DNA from: Cryoendolithus antarcticus
Taxonomy: Eukaryota > Ascomycota > Dothideomycetes > Cladosporiales > Cladosporiaceae
Assembly (NCBI GenBank): GCA_002077065.1
Contig: NAJO01000025.1
Location: 620,001 to 684,000, forward strand
Length of the DNA: 64,000 bases
Reading direction: 5' to 3'
Shown piece after piece: positions 11,558 through 21,900 of the stretch (the stretch's first letter is position 1; each line of letters opens with the position of its first letter). Position numbers and translations under genes: made by a program. The notes below the pieces were generated by a model. It was not told the DNA's origin. It worked only from the letters and a program-made list of their open reading frames with translations, and ran no database searches.

Positions 11558-12808
11558 TCACTTCAGACTCCACTTTCCTCCCTCCTCCACAATCTCCACA
11601 CTTCTCTTCTCATCCAGACTCCGCCTCCCTGCCTCAAGAATCGCCCCAGTAGCTATCGTGTTCGCCAGCGTCGGCAGTCCCGACCGATCAAGATCCTCGA
11701 TCTTCTTCCTACCTTCGTTGACCGCACTGCACCCGTCCAGGAACTTCTCAAAACTCACATACCCGTATCCACCCTGCCCTGCAAAGTTGCCCTCTTCGTC
11801 GGGCGCGTACTTCATGTAGAAGGGATTATACCACATCAGCCCGGCTTCATCGGTGGTGACGTCGTAACCTCGCTTTGCCTGGTTGATGCGCACCTCACCT
11901 CTGGAGCCCATGAAGTGGAAGTACTGATTCGAATGCACGCCAGCTTTCTGCGGAGCAGTCCAGGAGGCCGTATAGACGCCCGTCGCTCTTCGACCTGAGC
12001 CGTCTTTCTTGACCCAGTCCACAAGCAGCGTGATCGTATCCTCCGTCTCCGCCACACACCCCAGATCCGTCGCCGTACCAGTTGAAGCACTAGCCGTGAC
12101 CTTCGTCGGCCGATACTCCGGTACCATACTCTCACATACGTCCACATGATGCGAATTGAGGTAGTAAGAGATATCACTATCCTTACCCGCCCAAGCCTTG
12201 AACGTCTCGAGCTGCGATTTCGGCTGCGACATGTAGCTGTAGAAGTAATTGAACTCACCCAGCTCACCGCACACAGCGCGGTTCCGAGCATCTGCGTAGG
12301 CTGGATCGTAGCGCTTGTGGTGTTCTACGTAAACGAAGACGTTGTGCTTGGTGGCTTCAGCTATGAGATGTTGGTGTTCTTCGAGAGATTTGACGGCCGG
12401 CTTCGTGATCATGACGTGGATCTTCTTCTGAATGGCGTAGAGAGCTATGGGGTAGTGTGTTGGGTCTGGGGTGAAGATGGTGATTGCATCGCCAGGAGAG
12501 AGAGCATCGATGGCTGTCTTGTAGGCTTCCGGATCGCGTTCCTCAATGGCGGGAAATGAGTCGAAGGAAGTGTCCAAGCCGTTATAGTATTGCGTGATGT
12601 TCTTCTTGAGATGCTCGCGAATCGCTGGGAATTTATTGCCAGATGTGCCGACCATCGACAGCTTGCCTACCTTGCCGCGCCGCCGGAGGTCGAAAAGGGA
12701 GAGGCCTACAACGCCGACCTTCTTGTCGCTTCCTGACTGCCCGCCACCAACAAAGCCAGTGGTATACTCGCCAGTACCCACCATGAGGACATCAAGTGGC
12801 CTCGCCAT
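11558..12808 (-). CDS. Gfo/Idh/MocA-family oxidoreductase
   Basis: Single-exon 416-residue protein. The N-terminal Rossmann fold begins LDVLMVGTGEYTTGF, a GxGxxxxG-type dinucleotide-binding loop. It continues with the family hallmark around VMITKPAVKSLEEH (the EKP-like motif, here TKP) and a central YVEHHKRYDPAY segment where substrate-binding residues usually lie. Members oxidise or reduce sugars, inositols and related polyols with NAD(P). The enzyme is divergent from a DapA-family aldolase 647 bp away, an arrangement that suggests a shared promoter and a common small catabolic pathway; this is inference. Specific substrate unknown. No targeting signal, so probably cytosolic. Confidence 0.85.
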   Translation of the reverse strand: MARPLDVLMVGTGEYTTGFVGGGQSGSDKKVGVVGLSLFDLRRRGKVGKLSMVGTSGNKFPAIREHLKKNITQYYNGLDTSFDSFPAIEERDPEAYKTAIDALSPGDAITIFTPDPTHYPIALYAIQKKIHVMITKPAVKSLEEHQHLIAEATKHNVFVYVEHHKRYDPAYADARNRAVCGELGEFNYFYSYMSQPKSQLETFKAWAGKDSDISYYLNSHHVDVCESMVPEYRPTKVTASASTGTATDLGCVAETEDTITLLVDWVKKDGSGRRATGVYTASWTAPQKAGVHSNQYFHFMGSRGEVRINQAKRGYDVTTDEAGLMWYNPFYMKYAPDEEGNFAGQGGYGYVSFEKFLDGCSAVNEGRKKIEDLDRSGLPTLANTIATGAILEAGRRSLDEKRSVEIVEEGGKWSLK

Positions 12809-13455
12809 GACTTTTACGCTGTTCGGTGATGATCTTTTGTGATCACACCACCTGGGCTACGTGCCTCAAGACGAGACACGGGTGTACAAGCGTGGAGAAG
12901 AAGGAAAAGCAGAGGAAAAGGTATGGTGTACTTACCAAGTATCTACGAATGTTTGCTACATACGTCGATGTTGATGAACAGATGCAGTCGCGGATCATAT
13001 GCCGACCAGGAGCACGCACGAGGAAGGAGCATCTTTGTCACTCGGAGCGACTTTGACGCGAGGTGGTGGGGTGGTGGGGCGTGGTTGGGGTTGGGTTTTG
13101 ATGGCCTCCCACTCGAGGGAGATCTTTCTGGTGCTCATCACCCACCTTCTTCCACCAGTCGGCATTCGACTCGCCATCGTACCTGCAGCAATGCACGATG
13201 CTGTCGGCGTCTGATCTGGAAAGTCAGGACGAGCTCGTCCTTTTGTAACGCACGCTTGCACAATGCCCCCATTACGGTCTCGATATCATCCGGCATGTTG
13301 GTCCTTGTCAATCCAATACCGCAGTGGGTTATCTTTCTGATTCCTGATTTCCCTAATTACTCCACTGCCTCCTCTTTCTCTCTATCTACCGACATTAGCT
13401 GTCACTTCGGAAGTACAATCGCAGTAGGCAGTGAACCAGTAACAAGGAGCCCATC
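12809..13455. promoter_or_regulatory. divergent intergenic promoter region
   Basis: 647 bp between two genes transcribed outward. The last 110 bp before 13456 are C/T-rich (tgcctcctctttctctctat), typical of fungal promoters and 5' leaders. Shadow frames cross the region, but no coding signal is supported. Confidence 0.5.
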
Positions 13456-14418
13456 ATGTCCACCAAGACACGCACTCCCCTCCGCCATGGCATCTACGCC
13501 CCAACAATGACCTTCTTCGACCCTCAAACCGAAGTTCTCGACCTACCCACCATCAGCCGCCACGCAGTCCGTCTCGCCAAAGCAGGCCTAGCAGGTCTCG
13601 TGACTTTGGGATCCAACGGCGAAGCAGTCCATCTCTCCTCTGCCGAGAAAGCCACAGTCACACAGACCACACGCGAAGCATTGAACGAAGCAGGCTTCAC
13701 CTCTGTACCCGTGATAGCAGGCTGCAGTGAGAACGGCGTCCGGCGAACAATTGAGACATGTCAAGAGCAGGCCGGTGCGGGAGCGGAGTACGCTCTGATA
13801 CTCCCGCCAAGTTACTACAAAGCGCAGAGCAGCGAGGCGTTGATCTTTGAGTATTTCACCGAAGTGGCTGAGAAGAATCCACTACCTGTGATACTCTACA
13901 ACTACCCTGGAGCCGTGGCGGGTGTCGACATGGACTCGGACTTCATGATTCGACTTGTGGAGGCAACGAAAGGAAAGATCTGCGGAGCGAAGTTCACGTG
14001 TGGCCAGACGGGAAAACTCACACGTGTGGCGACTGCTACCAATGCCGTGACCGCAGCATCAGAAGGCTCGGGTTGGATGGCATTCGGCGGCATTGCGGAT
14101 TTCACAGTGCAGACTGCGGCATCTGGAGGTAGTGGCATCATTGCTGGCGGCGCGAACGTCTTGCCGAAGCTCTGCGTCAAGGTCTGGACGTTGTGGACCG
14201 AGGGGAAGTACGAGGAGGCGATCAAGCTGCAGAAGGTGTTGAGCAAGGCCGACTGGGTGCTGACGAAGAGTGCCATCGCTGGGACCAAGGCGGCGATCGA
14301 GGGAGCATATGGTTATGGAGGAGTGCCGAGAAGACCGTTGCAGAGTCTAAGTGATGAGGTGAAGGGAAAGATCATGCAAGGCATTGCTGAAGGGCTGAAG
14401 CTCGAGAAGGAGCTGTAG
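13456..14418 (+). CDS. dihydrodipicolinate synthase/DapA-family aldolase
   Basis: Single-exon 320-residue TIM-barrel protein of the DapA / N-acetylneuraminate lyase family. Members cleave or form 2-keto acids through a lysine Schiff base. Visible are the substrate-carboxylate motif TLGSNGEAVHLS (GSNGE type), the catalytic tyrosine in ILYNYPGAV and the Schiff-base lysine in ICGAKFTCG. Length is right for the family. In fungi such proteins act in sugar-acid or hydroxyproline catabolism (for example 2-keto-3-deoxy-acid or 4-hydroxy-2-oxoglutarate aldolases), not lysine synthesis. The divergent Gfo/Idh/MocA enzyme next door supports a catabolic role. Exact substrate is unknown. Confidence 0.88.
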   Translation: MSTKTRTPLRHGIYAPTMTFFDPQTEVLDLPTISRHAVRLAKAGLAGLVTLGSNGEAVHLSSAEKATVTQTTREALNEAGFTSVPVIAGCSENGVRRTIETCQEQAGAGAEYALILPPSYYKAQSSEALIFEYFTEVAEKNPLPVILYNYPGAVAGVDMDSDFMIRLVEATKGKICGAKFTCGQTGKLTRVATATNAVTAASEGSGWMAFGGIADFTVQTAASGGSGIIAGGANVLPKLCVKVWTLWTEGKYEEAIKLQKVLSKADWVLTKSAIAGTKAAIEGAYGYGGVPRRPLQSLSDEVKGKIMQGIAEGLKLEKEL

Positions 14419-14447
14419 GGGGAAACTATACAGCCTGGACATTGCGT

Positions 14448-15065
14448 CTATACCCGCTCCGCGAGGACAGCTCCGTAGTAGAGCGCTGCGAATGTTCCCA
14501 CCAGGTTTGTTGCCGATGCAATGCCATGCAGGATGTTGAAGTTCTTGTTCAGTTTGGTCATCTCGGCCGAGTGATCGCCTTTATCCCAGTATCTCTTACC
14601 ATCTCTCGTCTCTGTTCTGGATCAGCATTGCGCCATCTCGGCATCGGATCCGATCCACCTACCTTGATGCTTCCTCTCCCTCAGAATCTTCGTTGTCGCC
14701 GGTCCAAACCACACCAGATTCACTGCACTCGTCAAGAACATCAACGCCACCGGTACTCCAGCGACCCAAAAGTTATCTCCTGACAGTATGCCTGCCCATC
14801 CGCTATCTTTCCTGAGCTCCCGTCCGGCAACACCAGCGATCTTGTCACCAGGCCATGTCAATGCAAGAAGTATTGGCAATGCCGACTGGAGACTGAAGTA
14901 TGGTGGGAAGATGGCTTGCTGTAGAGTCGAGAAAGACGCTCGGGGGAGTGCCTTGTATGATACTGGACCGTTCAGGAAGGTTTGGTAGAGGTTTGATCCA
15001 AGCAGTGTGCCGTACGTGAGGATGTGGTAGACTTTTGGGTCGGAGAGGGAGGCGAGGGCGGGCAT
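14448..15065 (-). CDS. TMEM205-like membrane protein (DUF4149)
   Basis: Two exons, 15065-14663 and 14611-14448, join over a 51-nt intron (GTAGGT...CAG), giving 188 residues. Four hydrophobic stretches are seen: around HILTYGTLLGSNLYQTFL, LQSALPILLALTW, VAGVPVALMFLTSAVNLVWF and IASATNLVGTFAALYYGAVLA. The second exon carries the typical end of this family (tyrosine-rich YWDK...MTKLNKNFNILHGIAS). Human TMEM205 is linked to membrane trafficking; function in fungi is unclear. The gene is divergent from Ku80 with 313 bp between the starts. Confidence 0.85.
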
Positions 15066-15329
15066 AGTCGATTGTCAAGTGAGAGGTAGCGCCTCGCATA
15101 AACAGTATTTCCAGAAGCCTGAGGAACGGGATGGTGTAGGACTTGGAATTCCTAATATGAGAACTACGACATGATTGATGTAACGGGAAGCGCTTCAATG
15201 CCAATATATGTGTGGACCTCGGCGTTTGATCGAGACGTCATTACTTTGGGCGCGAGTCATGCGACGCGACTTTCGACGCGTTTGCCTAAACCAGATGTTG
15301 ACTTCACCTCTGCCGCCTCGAGGATCTCA

Positions 15330-15336
15330 TATATAG
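15330..15336 (+). promoter_or_regulatory. TATA-like element of the Ku80 gene
   Basis: TATATAG about 43-49 bp upstream of the Ku80 start codon at 15379, in the short divergent region shared with the TMEM205-like gene (15066-15378). Suggestive position only. Confidence 0.3.
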
Positions 15337-15378
15337 ATCATGTAGATACACCTACTCTGGTCCAGGACTACAGCAGTC

Positions 15379-17574
15379 ATGGCGCAGAAGGAGGCCACCG
15401 TCTACATAGTCGACGTCGGCTCGACGATGGGCGAGCGCAGCCATGGTCGTAAGGAAACCAATCTCGAATTCGCCCTGGAGTACGTGTGGGACAAGATCAT
15501 GTCGACTGTCGCAACCGGCAGGAAGACGGCCATGGCTGGCGTGGTCGCAGTGCGTACTGATGAAACCTTAAATTCGCTCGGCGAAGGTTACGAACACATC
15601 AGCATCCTGCACGGCATCGCGCAGGTCCAGATGCCGCAGATCCGCAAGCTGCAGCGAGAACTCGTCGTGAGCAACACTGAGGGTGGCGACATCGTCTCTG
15701 CTATGGTTGTAGCAATCCAGATGATCACCGAGACCTGTAAGAAGCTCAAGTATGAGCGCAAGATCGTTCTAGTCACCGATGCACGAGGTCCGATGGACGT
15801 AGATGACTTGCCCCAGATCAGGGCGAAACTCCTGGAGGACGATATCCAACTGACCGTACTCGGAGTTGACTTTGACGATTCTGACTATGGCTTTAAGGAG
15901 GAGAGCAAGGATACCATCAAGACTCAGAACGAGGGCATCCTGCGTCAGTTCTGTGACGATGGAGCCGGTGTCTTCGGCACGCTCGCTCAGGCCGTCGACG
16001 AGATCTCAGTCCCAAGAGTCAAGCAAGTCAGACCAACGCCGCTATACAAAGGCAAGCTCCACCTGGGCAATGCAAAGCAGTACGAGACCGCCATCACTAT
16101 CAATGTTGAACGATACTCGAAGACCATGGTGGCCGCTGCCCCAACAGCAAGCTCTTTCGTCGTGCGTAGCGACATTGAAGCAACTCAATCGACGCAAACG
16201 GTCAACGGCGAATCTGAGATTCCTGGTGGTGGTCTCGCATCTGTCAAGAGCACACGCACTTACCAAGTCGAGGACGAACACGCGCCTGGTGGAAAGCGCG
16301 ATGTAGCGCTCGACGAGCTAGCTAAAGGCTTCGAGTACGGTCGCACTGCGGTGCACATTTCCGAGAGCGATCGCAACATCACGACATACGAGACCGAGCC
16401 TGATCTGGACATCCTTGGATTCGTGGAGGCGAAGCAGTACGAGCGATACATGGACATGTCTCGCACTAACATGATCATGGCTGAGCGTACCAACGAGAAA
16501 GCATACATGGCGCTGTCGTCACTCATACACGCACTCTATGAGCTCGAGTCATACGCTGTTGCACGCTTCGTAGCGAAAGAGAACAAGGAGCCTCGGGTGC
16601 TTCTGCTCATGCCTAGCATCGAGCCTGATTTCGAGTGCCTGTATGATGTAGAGCTGCCGTTCGCCGAAGACGTCCGTTCGTATCGTTTTCCGTCGCTTGA
16701 CAAGGTCATCACAGTCGGCGGCAAAGTATTGACACTGCACCGCAATCTACCATCAGATGATTTGAAAGACGCGATGAGCGACCTAGTCGACAGCATGGAT
16801 CTGTCAGAGTTCGGCCGAGACGATGATGGACAGCCGACGGAGTATGCACCAGCCGATGAGGCGTACAGTATGAAGGTGCATCGGATCAATCAAGTGATCA
16901 AGTATCGCGCAACACACCCAGACAGGGAACCGCCGGAGATGCCCGAGGTGCTTAGTCGCTTCTCACGCCCGCCGGATGGGCTAGCAAGCAGCTCGAAGTC
17001 CGCCCTCGCAAGCGTCATCAAAGCCGCTGAAGTCAAGAAGGTTCCACCCAAGGCTCGCGGCAAGCAATACAATCGGAAGCGGGAGACCGACAAGCCACTG
17101 TCAGATCTCGACATTGGTGCTCTGCTCGCAAATGATCCTGGCCGGAAGTCCAGGCGCATCGATCCAAAGAACGCTATACCAGAGTTCAAGCAAGCGATGC
17201 TGAGCACTACCGACAATGCCGATGTCGAGGATGCGGTGAAGCAGATGAGAAAGATCATCTACGACTGGATCGAGGCATCATTTGGGGGCAGCAAGGACCA
17301 GCAAGTCGTCGAGGGTGTTAGTACCATGCGCGAGGAGCTGCTGGATCTTGAGGTGCCCTACATGTATAACGAGTTCTTGCGGGAGCTGAAGGGTAAGATG
17401 CTTGGCGAGGAGCTCGGAGGTGACAGGAGGCTGCTGTGGATTGCGATCAGGAATGCGAGGCTTGGACTTGTGCAGAGGAAGGAGGTGGAGATCGAGGGGT
17501 TGCCAGAAGAAGAGGCGATAGCGCTGGTGAACGAGGAGGAAACGAAGTTCTGGTCGATGCCAAAGCCGAAGTGA
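15379..17574 (+). CDS. KU80: Ku80, DNA end-binding subunit
   Basis: Single-exon 731-residue protein. The N-terminal von Willebrand A-like domain starts EATVYIVDVGSTMGE (residues about 5-230). The Ku beta-barrel DNA-ring domain begins near TPLYKGKLHLGN and runs to about residue 460. A C-terminal helical arm and Ku-kinase-binding-like domain follow (about 600-720, rich in acidic helices such as DVEDAVKQMRKIIYDWIEASFGG). Ku80 pairs with Ku70 as a ring on double-strand ends and starts non-homologous end joining; it also protects telomeres. Full length agrees with filamentous fungal orthologues (mus-52 in Neurospora). Nuclear. No breaks or odd features. Confidence 0.95.
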   Translation: MAQKEATVYIVDVGSTMGERSHGRKETNLEFALEYVWDKIMSTVATGRKTAMAGVVAVRTDETLNSLGEGYEHISILHGIAQVQMPQIRKLQRELVVSNTEGGDIVSAMVVAIQMITETCKKLKYERKIVLVTDARGPMDVDDLPQIRAKLLEDDIQLTVLGVDFDDSDYGFKEESKDTIKTQNEGILRQFCDDGAGVFGTLAQAVDEISVPRVKQVRPTPLYKGKLHLGNAKQYETAITINVERYSKTMVAAAPTASSFVVRSDIEATQSTQTVNGESEIPGGGLASVKSTRTYQVEDEHAPGGKRDVALDELAKGFEYGRTAVHISESDRNITTYETEPDLDILGFVEAKQYERYMDMSRTNMIMAERTNEKAYMALSSLIHALYELESYAVARFVAKENKEPRVLLLMPSIEPDFECLYDVELPFAEDVRSYRFPSLDKVITVGGKVLTLHRNLPSDDLKDAMSDLVDSMDLSEFGRDDDGQPTEYAPADEAYSMKVHRINQVIKYRATHPDREPPEMPEVLSRFSRPPDGLASSSKSALASVIKAAEVKKVPPKARGKQYNRKRETDKPLSDLDIGALLANDPGRKSRRIDPKNAIPEFKQAMLSTTDNADVEDAVKQMRKIIYDWIEASFGGSKDQQVVEGVSTMREELLDLEVPYMYNEFLRELKGKMLGEELGGDRRLLWIAIRNARLGLVQRKEVEIEGLPEEEAIALVNEEETKFWSMPKPK

Positions 17575-18167
17575 TCATGGCAAGGGCAAGCATGAGGTTT
17601 TCGGCGTGATCCTCTCGAGCAACTTGGACCACCATCAGTGCCTGTCTAACCTCTGTCGTACGTTTCACCGCCGTACGGATCCTCTTCGATCTGCGAACAG
17701 TTGAACGAGAGCTTTAAGGACTTGAGCTCTCACGTATACGATTGACCGAAAGCGAAGTGTGGCTGCGTAGTCAGAGGCTGGGCTGATGGACGGGTCACTT
17801 GTCCAGCCTAGCCAGAAAAGTGACATGGGCAGACAGGGAGCTGCGGGAGCGGCGCGCATGAGGTTGCGCTCATTTCGTGAGGCACCCGTCTATTGCACCG
17901 CTCGACTCTTTGATGCAGAGTCCGAGTCTGATGCAGCTGTCTGCTTGTAAAAAACAAGGGCTCGGCACTGGCTGCGATGAATACGGTCGATCAGACGTGT
18001 AATAGGCGGCGTCATAGCTTTACATCATCACGCGCCAAAGCGAGTGGATCCAAAAAGATATGAGGACGCTCTTCATATTCATGTTGAGCCGCACATCGAA
18101 AGCACGCAGAGACATCCAGGCGAGCAAAGACAGCATGAACACCGAAGCCAGTAACATTAGAAATGAA
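17575..18167. other. intergenic region between convergent genes
   Basis: 593 bp between the stop of Ku80 and the stop of the SnoaL-like gene on the other strand. I see no coding or RNA feature. Confidence 0.5.
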
Positions 18168-18730
18168 CTACTTCGCCTTCGCAGCCATAGCCCCAGGATC
18201 CTACCCACCGCGTCAGCACCCAGCCTCCCCTCTCCAAATTACACACACCACTTACCAAATACACTTGATACTCACTCATGCGCAACATCCCCTCGACCCT
18301 CTCCAACTTCGCCCTCGCAGCCCACTCAATCCCCTCAGCTTTCTTACCGTCCCTGAGCCCGTAGTCCACAGTCCCATACAGCATCACCTCGCCTCCTTCC
18401 TCACTCAACGGGGCGAAGGGGAAGATTTTGAGTGGGAAGTGCGAGCGCGAGGAGACCTTTTCCCACATCGCTTTGCGCAGGGCGAGGATGTCTTGGCTTA
18501 TTGATCAGTGCGGTCTTCGAGTGGGATATGGAAGGAGGAGCGAGACACTAACCTTCCCGTCCGGTGACTTGCTTAGACCCCATTGTCAGGACTCCTTTGG
18601 GTGTGAGTGCGTCCGCGTAGTCTTCATGCGCGGTCTCGGTATCGGAGATTTTGTAGAAGTTTGAAAAGAAGGCCGCGATTTCTTTGGGGACGGTGCCGTC
18701 CGAGGGCAGGGAGGCGGCGTATTGGGACAT
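18168..18730 (-). CDS. SnoaL/NTF2-like small protein
   Basis: Three exons, 18730-18553, 18491-18256 and 18200-18168, join in frame to 148 residues. The first intron uses GTTAGT and an AAG acceptor; the second uses GTAAGT and TAG. The fold signature is that of the fungal SnoaL-like family: an N-terminal helix (IAAFFSNFYKISD), a middle ALRKAMWEKV segment, then beta strands such as VMLYGTVDYGLR and AARAKLERVEG...YQVYL. Proteins of this type are small cone-shaped barrels that may bind or isomerise small hydrophobic molecules; no activity can be assigned. The non-canonical AAG acceptor is the weak point; it is forced by frame continuity. Confidence 0.75.
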
Positions 18731-18998
18731 TGTGACAGAATAGGGGAAGGAACGGAAGTTCTAGGAAGGATTGCTAGATGAGTGCTTTTACATTGTAGAC
18801 CTGGGTAGTGATATACAGTGCATGATATGGAGTGAGGTCAAGGAAAGTGGAGTCGCTCGGATCTCGGCTGTACGAATTGCAACGTCCTTCGGCATACGCT
18901 GGATCTCCAACAGCGATTGAAGACGTCGCGCAATAGATAGCGAATTGAGCTGGTCGGTGCGACTAGATCCTTCTCTACATGGCGATCGCTGACTAATA

Positions 18999-21900
18999 TT
19001 ACACTTCCCTCACACTCCCCTCGTCTCCTACACCAATCTCACGCTCCACCATCTCGATGCCACTCAAGCTCGGATACCGTCTGCTGAACTCAGCTTCGTC
19101 CCAGTCATTTCGATCCGTACTCCCATTTGTATCGTCGGTTGTACTGACGGGCGCTTGACGAGTTTGCGGCGCAGTGCTAGCCCGCTGCCCACTGGCGGCT
19201 GTGGGAGTGTACTCAGGCACGCCTTCCTGATCCTTGGCCAGCAGCGCCGCCAAGCCAGATGGTTTGGAAGCCGCTCGGGAGGGTGCAGTGCCAGAGCTAG
19301 AAGAAGGCGGCCATTGTGCGGTTTGTAGGACTTTGGGTTTTGGAGGAGCTGAGGGGCGGGGGAACGTTCGTGTCGGGGCGATAGACGCAGATGAGGGCGG
19401 TGATTGCACGGGTGTAGACTCGGGAGCTTGCTGCGGTCGCGTGTGAGGTTGTTGCAGCGGGGTGAACGATTCTGACGTCGGCGTACGCTGTGCCTTGGGC
19501 AGCGAAGTAGTCCTCGGCGGCAGACTTACAGCCGCAGCACTCGTCTCTGGCATGTCAGTCGCAACCCGCTGCGGCGTATCCGTAAACCTGCCATACCCTT
19601 CAGCCGTCTTCCTCACAGGTGCAGGCGACTTCCTCCCCTCACCCAGAATATCCTGCACCCGCTTCTTGATCGCATCGGCTCTACTAGGCGGCGCGCCACC
19701 AGTCCCGTTCGCAGTGACACGAGCGCGATACTCGGCAGCAGCAACAGCGACACGATCTTCCTCCTCAGCCAGTCGTCGCCGCTCGAGCTCCCGTCGCATA
19801 TCTGGGGGGAGCTCTTGACTTTCATCGAGGGCTCTAGACGGAGAGTCTGAGGTGGCTTCTGAGGCTGGCACAGGGCTGAGCATGCGTCGATCGGGCATGT
19901 CTTCACGGTCCGGCGTTCGGGGCAAGTCCTTTCGTTCATCACCTGAGCTTTGCTCGAAACGCTTGAAAGCATCGCCAAACCGGCCAGCGAGAATGTTCTT
20001 CGCGCCCGAGATTGATGGTATACTGAGGCGCTTCTTGTGCTGCAATGAAGATTCCTTCCGGCTGTGTCGCCGTTTGACGGCATCAGGCTCCTCGGTACTC
20101 CGCAGGAAATCCAGGTCGTTGTCGATGTTCTTGTCCTCAACTGCTGCCTCGTCGCCAGCAGTTGGTCCCAGTCGCGGACTAGCTTGCTGACTTCTTCGCC
20201 TGTCAAGCGATCTTCGCGCCTCCGACGAGGACTTTCGTGATAGTTCGTGATCCCGCAAGAAGTCCAGATTTGAAGTAACGTACGAGCTATTCGGTCTTGT
20301 CCGCGGTTGAGCAGACCGTGCGCGATGAAGTGTGTCATCTCCAACATCAAGCTGCGACGGTCTGCCGCCTTCGAGAGACGGGCGAGATGATGCTACCGTC
20401 GTCACAGTCGAAGTTTGTGACTTCGAGCGGTTTACATTCAGTAAGCTAGGCCGCTGCGAAGGTGGCTGCAGAGTCGTCGGTGCCGCCTGCGACGTCTCGC
20501 GTGCTCGTGGCTGGCTTGCTGATCGGCCGTGGTCTGGCACTTTCCATACTGGCCGCTTCATGAAGTCAGGCGATTTCAGTGTTGAAGCAGCGCTACTCGT
20601 AGGCTGTAATGAGCTGGTACGTGGCGGAGAGCTGCCAACAGCAGTCGACTTATAGCGCCCACTGGCGGTCGAGGGTAGTGGCTGTGGTCTGTACACCTCT
20701 TGAGGTCTGTCGGCGCTGCTCAGCTTCGTGAGCGAAGCTGCTGATTTCTGCTGCAACTGCACTGCACTCTTTGATTTTGGAACAGCGCTGGCCTTGTCGA
20801 TGCCCTTGAAAGCACCGTCTGCAAGTGCTTGCACAACGCGCTCATTCAGCTTACTCTTGACCGGCGCTTGAGTGCTTGGCGGACTAGCAGTGAACTTGAA
20901 CGGCGCAGCTTTCTCGTTGACAATGGAGAACTCGTCTATAGCAGGGAAGCGCTGGGACAGCTCGTCCACAGCTTCACTTCGCTTATCGAAGTTCTTGGAG
21001 TCGAGTGCCGCGAACGGATCCCCTCGTGCAGGCGATGCACCTGGCTTCACAGCAGTGGGTGCCAACTGAGCCGCAGTCGGCCGACCTCGTCTCATTGGCG
21101 TTACGTCTGGTAAGCTCATCCCCTCGGTCCGCGTCTGTGCCTTCTGGAGGCCAATACCCACAGTGGGAGACGACACTGCAGACCGCGAAGGAGGCAATTC
21201 CTGCGTGCGTCGCGCCTCAGACCGTGTGCGATCGGCGTAAATGTCCTTGATAGGGACCTCCGCTCCTCGCATCGATGCAGCTTCTTTGATGGTCTCGTAA
21301 ATATTTGGCCTTCCCTTCGGGTCTTCCTTAAGCATCCAGCTGATGAACTTCCTCAGCCGCGGCGAGAATTGCGGATACGAAGGAAACTTGAACGTGGCAT
21401 TCAAGATCGCCATCTGTCCGACCTCCTCAAAAGGCGTAGTGTAGTAGCAGAGCTTGTACAGCAGCACTCCTAACGCCCACACATCCGCCTTCTCGTCAAT
21501 CGGCTGCTTCCGCCACACATCGACCATCTCCGGACTGCGATACTGCATAGTCGTATGCTTCTGCACATCCTCCTCGATCAGCCTCCCCTCCTCCGCAGTC
21601 GTCGCAGCAGGTCTCGGCGCAGCCGTACTCCCAAAGTCACACAACTTGTACGTCGCGCCTCCGCTCGCGCTCTTCGAGATCAGCACATTCTCCACCTTTA
21701 GATCGCGATGCAGTAAAGGAGGCTTCAAGTAATGCATACAAGCCACCCCCTCGGCGACATCAGCGAAAATCTTCAAGATCTCCGGCTCAGTCAGCCGATG
21801 CTGTAACCGTGTATTCATGAAATCGATCAGGCCGCCTCCACTACAATACTCCATCAACAAGAAAACCTCATACCCCCCTCCCTTCAACTGACTCGCATGA

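Noticed and set aside
12839..13510. 223-codon frame on the plus strand between the oxidoreductase and the aldolase
   Set aside because: It crosses a promoter region and runs out of frame into the aldolase start; composition is not protein-like.
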